Origin: Fasciola hepatica
Taxonomy: Eukaryota; Platyhelminthes; Trematoda; Plagiorchiida; Fasciolidae
Direction of reading: 5' to 3'
DNA: 64,000 nt
Assembly (NCBI GenBank): GCA_948099385.1
Contig: CANUEZ040000020.1
Coordinates: forward strand, 7,720,501 to 7,784,500
Shown piece after piece: positions 44,282 to 55,544 of the stretch. The translations under genes were made by a program, and so were the position numbers. Within the stretch, counting starts at the first letter, position 1. Every line of letters starts with the position of its first letter. The notes beneath the pieces were generated by a model, which saw nothing but the letters and a program-made list of their open reading frames with translations, made no database searches and had not been told where the DNA came from.

Positions 44282-45059
44282 CTAGGCCAAGAGACGTGGA
44301 TGGGTCCTGTGGGAGTGAGAAGCTAAGTGAGGCATGGACCCAGCCAGCACAAAAAGTGGTAAAAACATGTTTCTAACATGACTCAGGCAGGCAGACGTCT
44401 CGGCTAAATCCGTTGTAGATGCTTCTGCTGTTGACCTGTCTGATGCTCGACGCAGTTGACGCAGTCTTCGTTTCTTAGCGGATTTTGACGAACCAGAATG
44501 GGGGAATGTTCTTCCAGGCATTGTTAAAATAGTTAAATCTGCATAATTTAAGAAGAGAGGCTTAAAAGAGACGACCATTAAGGAACTGTCCTTTGCTTCA
44601 TGGTTTTCAATAATATTATAAAACTGAGCGGACAGATCGATGCCCTGGAACAAAAGCTCACTAATCCTGGTACTACTTTGAAAACAACGGTCCGAAATAA
44701 AGTGAGTTATACTACAAAAACCAAATTTAGAGATCTGTCCTGAACTTGGCGAAAATATCGTCACCCGAGGACAGAATCACGAACGAGGAATTAGCGCAAA
44801 CCATACCTGACCACTCAACAGGGCCGGACTGGCAGGCACGTGCCGAAAACTCGTAACACACTAAAACAAAACAAAGTCAACTAATTTTCGTAATACTCTT
44901 TTTATCGAAATTTCTCTGCACAACGACGAGTTCTTATGCTATGTAAAGAATCAGTTTGGCCATTTTGAGAAAAAAACACTCATTCTGGAGAAAAACAGAA
45001 ATGATATTTATGTGGCGAATCTACTGCACGGAAGGTGGTATTTTAAGCTAGCCGAGGAG
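44282..45059 (-). CDS. 160-codon frame in a block present only in element A
   Basis: An open frame from 44764 to 44282 on the minus strand, mostly inside the 720-bp segment (44340-45059) missing from B. The protein is hydrophobic in the N-terminal half (FGFCSITHFISDRCF, LMVVSFKPLFLNYADLTILT) with a strongly basic run, GSSKSAKKRRLRQLRRASD, in the C-terminal half. I recognise no domain. It could be the original C-terminal part of ORF1 that B lost, or an insertion into A. The final 19 codons (PHLASHSHRTHPRLLA) are shared with B ORF1. Confidence 0.35.
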
Positions 45060-45420
45060 ATGGTTCCCAGGGAGTGACTGGGTAGCAGTAGAGGTATAGA
45101 GCAGTTGGTGTGGCGGATAGTAATGTAATGGAGCGGTAATTGGGGGGAATAAGGTGGGTAAAAGCAGGGTGGGAATGATGAGGCAGTTAGCCGAGATGGA
45201 AAAGTAGGATTCACAGCCACACAAGAGGCTGGTAAAATGTCGCTCGACCGAGCTTTTTTCTTATGGTTTGCATGTGCACTATGTTGATGGGTCTTGTTCT
45301 TTTGGCAACGAAGTGTTAACTCCTGAGGGTCAGTCTGCACTGACGGGCTAATCAGCTGTGGTGGCCTAGGTGGTAACCAGATACATTCTGGTGGCGAATG
45401 GGTGAGTGCAGCGGGTGAGC

Positions 45421-46392
45421 TTAGGGGCCTGGTTGGGTTATCAAATTGCCAGAGGTAACAGGATGCATGGGTGTAGAGGGAGGTGGGTTGATGGTGCAGT
45501 GAATTTTAGGTACGGTTGCATAACCCGACAAGGAGCTAGTAGAAGGAATGGGGTCATCTAGACTTGTGGAGAACATGAGCTCGCGTGTGGATGAGTCGGA
45601 GGAACCTTCATCAGTTTTGTGGATGCTAGGGCGCTTGTTCCAGTCTGGAGATTTGCTTGTGCTATCCTGAATATAAGGGAGTTTGCCAGGTGGCTCATTG
45701 GGTGAGAAAATTTGCGTACTGTCTAAATCTACGGTTGCATTGTGATCTGCAATAGATGGCAACATCGGGTTATGGCCAGTGATAGGTGCACCGGAGTTTC
45801 GGGGTGGATTGTTAGTTGCACTAACACCGGGGTTACTGTTCTGGGCGTGACTCTTGTGCACCTCCCTTTGGAGTGGGGTCTTGTCCGGAAATATCTTGGC
45901 GCACTTGAATCCGGTTTTGGCTACGACCAACGATTGCCGGCTGATAAAGATCTTGGCGACAACTTCTTTTGTAAACTGGAAAAGCAGTGGACAGGTGGTG
46001 CGCGGGGAAGTTTTGCGGAGTTCAACACAGTGGCACGGTTGTGAGCCAAGGTTGCAAGCGCTTAAGATCATATTTTTAGCAGCTGAGAGAGGTATTCAGT
46101 CTGGAATGTTAAACACAATCGCATTGTTTGCATTTTTTATCCTTCTGAAGATCTCTGAGGCAATTGTGTCCACAAATTTCGTGGCCAGTAGTAGATTGGT
46201 TGGGGTATGGTGTGCGGCTGGATCAAGCAAGAACGCTATAGGCATCAGTTGACCGATAATCAGATCAGAGGAGTCATTCGGGAGGAAAGACTGCTCAGAG
46301 TTTTGGTCATTTCCGTAGATTGTCTATTGGCATTTCCAAGTATATCTACCAGAGAGACTGAGCAGTTATTTGGGAGTTTTGGAATTTAGTGG
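45421..46392 (-). pseudogene. Element A ORF1
   Basis: On the minus strand ORF1 begins in one frame (VSLVDILGNANRQSTEMTKT near 46340), shifts near 46270, continues IIGQLMPIAFLLDPAAHHTP and EIFRRIKNANNAIVFNIPD, then has a TGA (46096-46098) before ILSACNLGSQPCHCVELRKT (46071). It runs on through RTTCPLLFQFTKEVVAKIF and KIFPDKTPLQREVHKSH into a Ser/Pro/Asn-rich region. The ...NAIVFNIPD...LRKTSPRTTCPLLFQF...DKTP wording fits the RRM-like ORF1 of flatworm LINEs. A frame change near 45440, absent from B, ends this frame at 45421; the Pro-rich tail continues in another frame to about 45008. Confidence 0.6.
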
Positions 46393-46974
46393 TCTTGCGA
46401 CTGCGAGTGCTGACAGTGATTTTGGGTCGGCTGGGAGGAGATGTAGGCATATCTATGGTGGCAAGGATGTGGACGGCCAGTCGGACAAGATGTGGCGATA
46501 TGCGGGGGTTAGAGAGCTATACGGAAGCAAGGGATTAAGTGCAGAGTATTGCCAAAGTATTTAAGCCTTAAGGGGGAGTGCTCGCCACAGGAGGTCAATA
46601 TCGGCGGAACTAATTATGGATCAGTTGTTCAGCTAAAGATTGCAAGCAGTTTGTTCGGATGGTGCTGTTTGAAAGTTTCCGGATGTATTACGCAGGTCAA
46701 GACGGCTTTAGTCTCTTTACGAAGGTGATTCTCTGAGTGGTATCTTGGAGTCTGCTAGTGTTGTTTGACTGAGACTGATATTTCGCTTAGCTCCTACCCC
46801 ACGATCACTTTTGTATGTATATTATAACACCAAGTGGCCCCAGGGAATAGTGTTCAGAAAAAAGTGCTTGATTTTTTCTGGGTCGGACGACAAACCTTAG
46901 AGCTATAGTTTTAGGGATTAACCTAGATAGCTTAATAAAACTATACCGATAACAGCGAGGAAGCTACGCGGTGT

Positions 46975-47810
46975 AACGCAGGCTTTGCTTCCACCCCATA
47001 TTATTGAGACGAACAGTCAAAATGCTGACCATCACCCTTCACTCGGCAGTCGACCTGAGTCTCAAAACTTCGAAAGAATGGAGTGTACTGTAAAGGTGAA
47101 CCATCAAACTTGGAAAGCTCATATTTGGACAATCCTAATCTTACTGGCCGCCAGCTTAGCCCATTTACCCCAATGAACTGACCAAAGTCATGAACAAAGC
47201 AAACGTTGTCACTGCGGCCCCCGATAACCTCGGAAATGTTGCTATCTAGGATGGACAATCGGGCATGAGCGTTACCATCAATCCATTCCCCAACTGATGG
47301 CATCTTTATAACAGTCTTACCACTATGTCGTCTAAGCTCCCCAGCCGCCCTTCTGTCGGCTTCAGCCGCCCTGTGAATAGCTTAAGCAGCTTTCACTTCT
47401 TACCGGGCACCTTCCAGATTTAGTTTTGCCTCTTTATGAACGTCTGACCAATAGCTACCGACAACAGAAGCAAAAGACCTACCGGCTGTTGCAGTAACGG
47501 CCACCTCAGCTGCTGACTCAGAACCCAAATTATCCTTACAATTTAATTCCATTGGCAGTGGCAGAAGACCGAAGTCCAGCAAACCAATAACTCGGAACAA
47601 CAAAAAAGTGTTGGAAGGGAAAGGAATCAGAGCCGCAGCTGAAGAAGCTCGGGAGGGATTTCTTGACTGGTCGGATATGAAGCCGCCTACAATATCCAGC
47701 GAGCAGTTCCAGTAGATCGGCCTGCCCAAAATCTTCAACCAATTGAAAAATGCTTACCGATGCACAGGCTAAATACTGTATGAGGGACTGGAATGTTAGC
47801 ATTTATGCGC
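46975..47810 (-). pseudogene. BEL/Pao-like gag fragment
   Basis: Minus-strand reading gives a charged helical part (RAAEADRRAAGELRRHSGKT near 47345) and then VRLGLSKYELSKFDGSPLQY (47135) followed by TPFFRSFETQVDCRVKGDGQ and GVEAKPAL near 46985. The LPK.EL.KFDGDP..W..F...FE......D......L.Y..EG.A. pattern is that of the gag-like domain (DUF1759) of BEL/Pao LTR retrotransposons. Stops are present. The domain is cut off at 46975, exactly at the 5' end of element A. The earlier frame 47738-47400 may be upstream gag. No protease, RT or integrase was found. Confidence 0.55.
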
Positions 47811-48732
47811 AGTAAACAACGGAGTTTCGCCGCTCCCAAACGCGGAATCAACAAAATTCGACAGGTCACATCCTCCGAGAAAAGGGAAAATTATGAAAAA
47901 AGGGTGCGGTATCTAAACGTGAAACGAAAACACATGGGAAATTTACCAATGTTGCTTGGCTGTGTACGTTTCCAGGTTGATTGCAAAAGTGGACTAGAAC
48001 CAACGCTGTTGAAAGACCGAGAACCAAATGTCCGAACGGTCCATGGAGAGAGGAAATTGAGGCAGGTAAACAACGAGTGAAGATAAGGAGGGAATAGCCA
48101 CTTACAATGAACTAACTGAATTAAGTAAACTTTCTTTCATTGCAATCAGCCAAGGAGCGTCAAAAACCGTTACATCTGTACTGGTATCGAATAATGAAAG
48201 TGGAGTACATAAAAAAGAGGAGGGACTAAAGGATCTGCAAAGGCAGATCAAGCCGATGAAAATTTCTGAAGCCGCATGCTCCGGATCTCAAATCACGAAG
48301 AGCCTCTTATAAGAGTATCAGAGCCTGCGCAAAACAGATGAAAGGGGTACTACTGTGACCAGGGTGGAAAGACAGGCGAGAAAACGTGTATTTGGACGGC
48401 CGTACAAGTCACGTTCGTGAAACAAGTACGATCATCTACGTGGCACTTTTCCCAAAAGGCTCCGCAACAATCTCGGCCCACCAGCTGCCTAATTGTTTTG
48501 GCTGCTTTCTGATCAGTTGTCCTAGGCCATTGGCCTACTTTTCTTGTGCACGTATCTGTTCTTCTGGTTCGACCGTTCCGGTTGACGCCTTGTCCCGTGA
48601 TCTCCCATGTGGTTGCCTTGCTGGTTGCCTCAGCTCCCGCTGCTTCTCTACTACTAGCTTGCTTTGGGATGCCGTTGGTAAACTATCCGTCCGTCCTCTG
48701 ATCTATGGCTCCCGACCGGTTTGATACGATTT
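47811..48732. other. Unassigned DNA
   Basis: Open frames at 47793-48080 (plus, Lys/Arg-rich) and 48386-48724 (plus, Cys/Ser-rich) without recognised domains. Confidence 0.35.
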
Positions 48733-50520
48733 GATAATGGTATATTTCTCGGCCATGGTTGAGACGCACGCGCTAGCGCATGATCATGGTGTGACACTTC
48801 ACTCAATAAGGTGGAATATTCACAAATTCAAAGTATGAAAGTCGAGAGTATCAGCGATAGATAGACATAGCCAACAGCAGTTTGAATGGATCACTTTACT
48901 GATGGTTTGCGCGGCAGTTTCAAACTGGTTTTGATTCCGGGCTGGGCGGTGGAGATATCGAAAAACCGTTGGCGCAGTGTCAAGGACGCATTATGAATGA
49001 GAATGATGCAAGCTAGGAAACGGAGGCCTGCTAAGGCTTTACAGATGGAGTAAATTTTGAACAAGAAGAAAAAGAAGAAAAAAATTGTAAAGAAGTGTTC
49101 TCGGGAAAATCGGTGCATGCGGAGAGGATAGCGATCCATGAAGATGATGCAGACCCTGAATGTCGGATTTACCGAAGTTCAATAAATGGAATGAGTTTCG
49201 AAACGGTGCCGAGACCAATTTCGTGAAAGTGAACACTGGTGGATGTGGGAGAAACAGCAGTCCATAAAAAGGTGAGTTTAGATTCAGGATCAGTAACATG
49301 TAACATTCAGAAATGAGAAAACGCAACTGGAAGGTCCTCGAGGAGTGGAGAGTCAATTTCCAACCGGCTACGGTTCGGAGGAAAGGTGGACTGTGGTAAC
49401 GGATAATAAAGTGTGAAATCTCCGCATGGACTTGAGCGTTAATATGCTGTTTCACCAACAAATATACATATACATATGTTGACGCATTTGCCTTCAATGA
49501 TATTCAGCGTCGTTTCTGGTAACGTACAACATCATATGGGCATGTTTCGTCTAGCAGGGCAAAGTATGTGTCGGTCAATCGGCTGAGTGTGGTGGTATAT
49601 TAGCAAGATGCACATGCACTGGAATGTGTTGGTTGCTTTAGAAAAAGCTGAATGATCTGATAAGCAATTGGGAGTATTTCCTGTCGGGTGGCTTGATTTT
49701 GGTCCCAGTTGCTATGGTAGGTTCTATTGAGTCTCTGTCCGTTCGAGTCAAAGTGGCGTCCTTGGTTATTTGGTTTGGTGACTGCGATAGTGGGAGACAA
49801 CAGACCTGAAATAAAGGGGGGTTGCAGTCTGGACGTGGTTCCAGCTGTGGGTTATGATGATATATGAAGACAATATATAATGGACTGGTTACGTCTGTGT
49901 GAGTGAAGCATGGATAAAGTTTCATTTGAGCAGTCAATGGCACCTACTCCACATTCTAAGTAAAAATAGGCTCGCGGTGGATTTGTGCTATACTGCTGCA
50001 GGCTAACGGAGTTGCGTACACTAGTTTGGTAACGGTGTATGCATCCCAAATGATTTATGATTTTGCACGTTGGCATGGCATCGCTCGGATGCTAATGAAA
50101 GACCTAGGGTCTCACGGTTTAGAGCAGTTAGAAATGATAACCCTCAGTACCGTTTGCTTACGCAGAAAGCAGTTTGGCAACAGTGCGATAAGATAGGTTT
50201 GAAATAACAGACTGTGAGCGAATGTGACTGGCACACTGGTTGGGTTTATATGAAAGGTCAGTGGCACATTTCATATTTTGGTCTGGGTTTAAATTCGAGA
50301 GTTTAAATAGCGTAGGGCTGATAAGCACTACCTCGGGCTTGCAATATAGCGTAAACCGGGTGGGCTGCTGCGTCTGCATCTCAAAGGATTAATTGTTTGC
50401 ACGCAATTAGAAGTTCTGAAGAGCAATTAAGGAAGAATGCAGAAAGAATCGCCAGGGCATCAGTGGTGATGCACTATAGAAAATTGTTATTATGCACAGG
50501 AATGTGGACGAATGTTGCAC
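48733..50520 (-). repeat. R-family repeat, copy E
   Basis: Partner of copy D; on the minus strand it ends CGAGAAATATACCATTATCA near 48735. Its upper end meets the 3' end of element B at 50519-50521, at a point where D runs on into different sequence. No significant frame. Confidence 0.65.
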
Positions 50521-50565
50521 TGGCGTTTGTCATCGGGCGGGAAATGTAAGTTCTGAGCAATAATC

Positions 50566-52215
50566 CTAATAATTAAACCCATTTTCGTAAACCACCTCTT
50601 CGGCGACGGTCGGGCCGGTAAGAAGGATCACATTGGGAACAGTCAAGAAGTGATTCATTGAGCCTCTGAACTGGGAAACTGAGAGACTCTCGCAGATGTT
50701 TACCGGGAGCTTATTCCATAAATGTGAGTATTTTATAAGGAAGAAGCTAGATCTTAACGCTAATTTTGATCTAGGAATAGAGAGCTGCAATGAACGATGG
50801 CTTAAAGCATAATTCGTGGAGGGAGTGAGACGAATGGGTTCAGTACACGAAGAGGCCGCACGGTGGTTTAGCTTAAACAGGAAGCATAAATTGAGCTTCA
50901 TGCGACGCAGCCATAGAGGGCCAAGACTGAGTAGGATGCATCGATCCTTGTAAAACAAACTGGAGAAAAATCCAACTAATTGTTTGGTGAACCGACGTTG
51001 CACGGACTCCAGAGGAGTGCAATCGGATTTCGTCATGTTGGTGAAGATAACAGGACAGAATTCAAAGAGAGGCCTGGAGTGAGACTTGTAAGTGAGCAGT
51101 TTGCAATCATTTAGTCGAAACGTTCTGGAGATGAGACCAGTGGTTCTTCTCGTCTTTGCAATCTGGAATGGAACATACTCAAAAAACCTAAAGCCACAAG
51201 AATAACGAAAACCAAGGTCTCGAACTAAAGGGCTGTACGAGATGGGTAGGCCGTGGATAAGCAGGGTTCCTGGGGTCACTTGACATCTGAATGTTGTGTA
51301 GCAGCTCTTCGAGGCCGAGAAGTCCATACTCCATGAATTGCACCAATCCCGGAGTTGCTTTAGGTCACCGTAAATTTCATCCAGCATAATGTTGAGGTTC
51401 TGACGAGGAAACTCATAGACAATCTTAACGTCATCAGCGAAAATAATGGGGTGCCATGGTGCAAGATGGGAAATATATCATTTATGTAGATGAGAGATAA
51501 GTAAAGGACCGAGTACACTGCCCTGTATAACTCCACTGGTGACTGGAGCAGGCTGTGAGAAGCACCCGTCGATGGAAACCACTTGTGAGCGATTCGATAG
51601 GTATGATGTTAACCATGTTAAAAGCGAACCGGAAAAGCCGTGAGCTTTGAGTTTGGTTAGTAATGAAGCGTGAGGGACGCGGTCAAACGCCTTTGTCATA
51701 TCAAGGTATATAATGTTGATGGATTTGCTGTTGTCGGCGGCCGCCGTTATGAGGTTAAAAAAGTCGTACTGGCAAGTGGTGCATGAACGTGACTTTAAGA
51801 AGCCATGCTGCCCACTATGGATGATGTTATGGGACAATAGGAAGTCTGACACCCGCTGTTTGATGAGGCTTTCCATCAACCTAGAATCAACTGGAGTGTG
51901 GTTGATAGGGCTGCAATTTGAGGGGTGATGTATTGGTCCTTTCTTATGGATTGGGATGATGACCGCATTCATTCACCGTGAAGAAAATATGCCATACTTG
52001 ATGGATAGATTGTAGACCTTCAACAGAAGGGCTGCAACATCAGTTCCTCCAAGACGTGGAAGTGTCCATGGAACACCATCATGGCCAGGGTGTGAGGACT
52101 TCCGGACACGAATAAGCTGGATGGTCACCTCTTTTAGAGTAAATTCTAAATCAGACAGTAAGTGCTCGGTGACAGGGTCTATGCATGGGGGTAAAGTAAG
52201 TGGGTCCGTAGTCAT
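50566..52215 (-). pseudogene. Element B reverse transcriptase
   Basis: Frames 52215-51973, 51972-51478 and 51387-50566 correspond one for one with those of A, with the same stop before MNAVIIPIHKKG and the same frame change before the FADD box (51430-51441). IIYLDMTKAFDRVPH and SGVIQGSVLGPLL are intact. The 273-codon C-terminal frame is identical in protein to that of A. With the two breaks repaired by translation errors only trace protein could be made, so B is not expected to be autonomous. Confidence 0.9.
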
Positions 52216-52266
52216 GGATGCAGCAAAGTAGGATACCTGCCGGTTTGTTCTGATTTCTGCTCTTCA

Positions 52267-53558
52267 TTAGGCGTGAAAACTTTGAGGAAGTATCATGGCT
52301 TTGCAACGCAGGTTCTTCTTGCTTTTGAGCATATCGTCAGCCTTAAATCTGATTGCTAACGAGAGACGTTGGAGCTGCAAGAATGACGATGAGTCACTAT
52401 TGATTTGATACGCCTTCTGGAGCTTCAGATGTTTGTTTTGCATTCGGCTCAGGACTGAACTACGGACTCGGTTTGATATGATACGAGTTGTAGTGATTTC
52501 GGACAGCAAGTATGATAGGTTAGAATATAGAAGATCAGCAGCCAGCTTGGGGTCGCTTTGCAGGAAGAAGTCGTCCCAGTCTAACGATCGAAGCGTGCAG
52601 ATAAGACTGTCCCAGTTGACTGCTGAAGAGAAACGATTGGGTGGGTGGAATTTATCGAAAGCTTGCGGAACCGCGAACTTGCAGGACACCATTCTGTGGT
52701 CACTTCCTGGAAAGAGGTCGAGCGTACTGGCTGAAACATCAGATAAACCAATCGTGAACAACAGATCAAGGATGTTGTTACCTCTACTTGGGACTGTACG
52801 TGTTGGATCCAACGCCATACGCGGATGCATGACATGAAATCTAATAAGTTGTTTGGGGCAGATAGATTATTCCAACAGATGCTTGGTGCAATGAAGTCCC
52901 CCGCGATGTGTTTGGAGGAACAGGGCAGCAATGAAAGGTAGTTGAATGCGTCAATAATCTTGGTGAGGTCCATAGCTTTGGAATCAGGTGACCGATAGAT
53001 GCAACCAATATGAAGGTAGGAGTTAGGTAGGGGAATCGTTAACCACAGAGAATCCTGAACGGCGTCCAGAGTTGTGTGTGAGAGTGGAATGGCCTGCAGA
53101 GTGTTTTTGACATAAATTAGACAGCCTCCTCCACGACGAGGCCTATTTCTTTGGAACATCTGGTAGCCAGCTAGAAAGACTCGATCTGACCGGACGGAAT
53201 CCGTGAGCCAAGTTTCAGTTACAATGATAATGTCAAAGTTGGAGGGCTGAGCGATGCTGTGGATGGCTTCAGTTTTGTTCAGTAATGAACGGGCATTTAC
53301 GAGTATGACGGAAAGAGACGATGCAAACCTCGATGGTGGTGGATATGGTGGGGGGTTCGGTAGTGGTGATGAAGGTGGTAATTCCAGTGGAGAATAGGGC
53401 AAGGATTGGGGGAGGACATCAGTTGTTCCACGGATTTGATGAGTTATAACCTGGTGGGGGATAGTGTAAGGAAAGAGGGATGGGGAGGTGCTGTTTAGGA
53501 GAGTAGTTTGAATGCGGGGAATATTCTCGGAGGGGGCCGTCAGGAAAAAAGCAGCCAC
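52267..53558 (-). pseudogene. Element B APE-like endonuclease and linker
   Basis: Frames 53558-52581 (325 codons) and 52830-52267 (187 codons) give proteins identical to those of A over the stretches compared: VTETWLTDSV, NRPRRGGGCLIYVKN, AGDFIAPSICW with Ile for the conserved Asn, then after the same frame change LFPGSDHRMVSC and SDPKLAADLLYSNL. The 68-bp block of A that follows the linker is missing just below 52231. Inactive by the same lesions as A. Confidence 0.86.
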
Positions 53559-53573
53559 GGATGGATGGCAGTG

Positions 53574-54965
53574 CTAGGCCAAGAGACGTGGATGGGTCCT
53601 GTGGGAGTGAGAAGCTAGGTGAGGCACGGACATGGTTCCCAGGGAGTGACTGGGTGGAAGTAGAGATACAGAGCAGTTGGTGTGGCGGATAGTAATGTAA
53701 TGGAGCGGTAATTGGGGGGGATAAGGTGGGTAAAAGCAGGGTGGGAATGATGAGGCAGTTAGCCGAGATGGAAAAGTAGGATTCACAGCCACACAAGAGG
53801 CTGGTAAAATGTCGCTCGACCGAGCTTTTTTCTTATGGTTTGCATGTGCACTATGTTGATGGGTCTTGTTCTTTTGGCAACGAAGTGTTAACTCCTGAGG
53901 GTCAGTCTGCACTGACGGGCTAATCAGCTGTGGTGGCCTAGGTGGTAACCAGATACATTCTGGTGGCGAATGGGTGAGTGCAGCGGGTGGGCTTAGGGGC
54001 CTGGTTGGGTTATCAAAAATGCTAGAGGTAACAGGATGCATGGGTGTAGAAGGAGGTGGGTTGATGGTGCGGTGAATTTTAGGTACGGTTGCATAAACTG
54101 ACATGGAGCCAGTAGAAGGAATGGGGTCATCTAGACTTGTGGAGAACATGAGCTCGCGTGTGGATGAGTCGGAGGAACCTTCATCAGTTTTGTGGATGCT
54201 AGGGCGCTTGTTCCAGTCTGGAGATTTGCTTGTGCTATCCTGAATATAAGGGAGTTTGCCAGGTGGCTCATTGGGTGAGAAAATTTGCGTACTGTCTAAA
54301 TCTACGGTTGCATTGTGATCTGCAATAGATGGCAACATCGGGTTATGGCCAGTGATAGGTGCACCGGAGTTTCGGGGTGGATTGTTAGTTGCACTAACAC
54401 CGGGGTTACTGTTCTGGGCGTGACTCTTGTGCACCTCCCTTTGGAGTGGGGTCTTGTCCGGAAATATCTTGGCGCACTTGAATCCGGTTTTGGCTACGAC
54501 CAACGATTGCCGGCTGATAAAGATCTTGGCGACAACTTCTTTTGTAAACTGGAAAAGCAGTGGACAGGTGGTGCGCGGGGAAGTTTTGCGGAGTTCAACA
54601 CGGTGGCACGGTTGTGAGCCAAGGTTGCAAGCGCTTAAGATCATATTTTTAGCAGCTGAGAGAGGTATTCAGTCTGGAATGTTAAACACAATCGCATTGT
54701 TTGCATTTTTTATCCTTCTGAAGATCTCTGAGGCAATTGTGTCCACAAATTTCGTGGCCAGTAGTAGATTGGTTGGGGTATGGTGTGCGGCTGGATCAAG
54801 CAAGAACGCTATAGGCATCAGTTGACCGATAATCAGATCAGAGGAGTCATTCGGGAGGAAAGACTGCTCAGAGTTTTGGTCATTTCCGTAGATTGTCTAT
54901 TGGCATTTCCAAGTATATCTACCAGAGAGACTGAGCAGTTATTTGGGAGTTTTGGAATTTAGTGG
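53574..54965 (-). pseudogene. Element B ORF1
   Basis: Same order as A: VSLVDILGNANRQSTEMTKT (near 54910), a frame change near 54835, TGA at 54669-54671, then a 356-codon open frame from 54644, the longest in this window. This frame has ILSACNLGSQPCHRVELRKT, TTCPLLFQFTKEVVAKIF, a Pro/Ser/Asn-rich middle (RPSIHKTDEGSSDSSTREL), a QTDPQELTLRCQKNKTHQHS segment and a Pro/His/Ser-rich end stopping at 53574. It reads through the place where A has a frame change (near 45440), and the 720-bp deletion joins SHSLGTMS directly to VPHLASHSH in frame. The basic, Gln/His-rich C-terminus could bind RNA. Still disabled by the upstream stop. Confidence 0.6.
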
Positions 54966-55544
54966 TCTTGCGACTGCGAGTGCTGACAGTGATTTTGGGT
55001 CGGCTGGGAGGAGATGTAGGCATATCTATGGTGGCAAGGATGTGGACGGCCAGTCGGACAAGATGTGGCGATATGCGGGGGTTAGAGAGCTATACGGAAG
55101 CAAGGGATTAAGTGCAGAGTATTGCCAAAGTATTTAAGCCTTAAGGGGGAGTGCTCGCCACAGGAGGTCAATATCGGCGGAACTAATTATGGATCAGTTG
55201 TTCAGCTAAAGATTGCAAGCAGTTTGTTCGGATGGTGCTGTTTGAAAGTTTCCGGATGTATTACGCAGGTCAAGACGGCTTTAGTCTCTTTACGAAGGTG
55301 ATTCTCTGAGTGGTATCTTGGAGTCTGCTAGTGTTGTTTGACTGAGACTGATATTTCGCTTAGCTCCTACCCCACGATCACTTTTGTATGTATATTATAC
55401 CACCAAGTGGCCCCAGGGAATAGTGTTCAGAAAAAAGTGCTTGATTTTTTCTGGGTCGGACGACAAACCTTAGAGCTATAGTTTTAGGGATTAACCTAGA
55501 TAGCTTAATAAAACTATACCGATAACAGCGAGAAAGCTACGCGG

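Larger units (their letters stand above)
41155..46974 (-). mobile_element. Jockey/CR1-group LINE, element A
   Basis: About 5.8 kb on the minus strand: leader from 46974, ORF1, a 720-bp block absent from B, endonuclease, RT and a short 3' end near 41155. It matches element B (50521-55544) almost base for base apart from two length differences (42871-42938 and 44340-45059) and small changes. Both copies start at the same base (ACCGCGTAGCTTCCTCGC on the minus strand), which suggests a true 5' end. No poly(A) or simple-repeat tail is visible at 41155. Confidence 0.85.
50521..55544 (-). mobile_element. Jockey/CR1-group LINE, element B
   Basis: About 5.0 kb, nearly identical to element A throughout, with the same 5' terminus (55544) and nearly the same 3' terminus. 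It lacks the 68-bp and 720-bp blocks of A. The flanks on both sides differ from those of A, so the shared unit is the element itself rather than a larger genomic block. Confidence 0.87.

Noticed and set aside
44340..45059. The 720-bp A-specific block read as an intron spliced out of B
   Set aside because: The ends do not give GT and AG in the transcribed orientation, so splicing of an RNA intermediate does not explain it simply.
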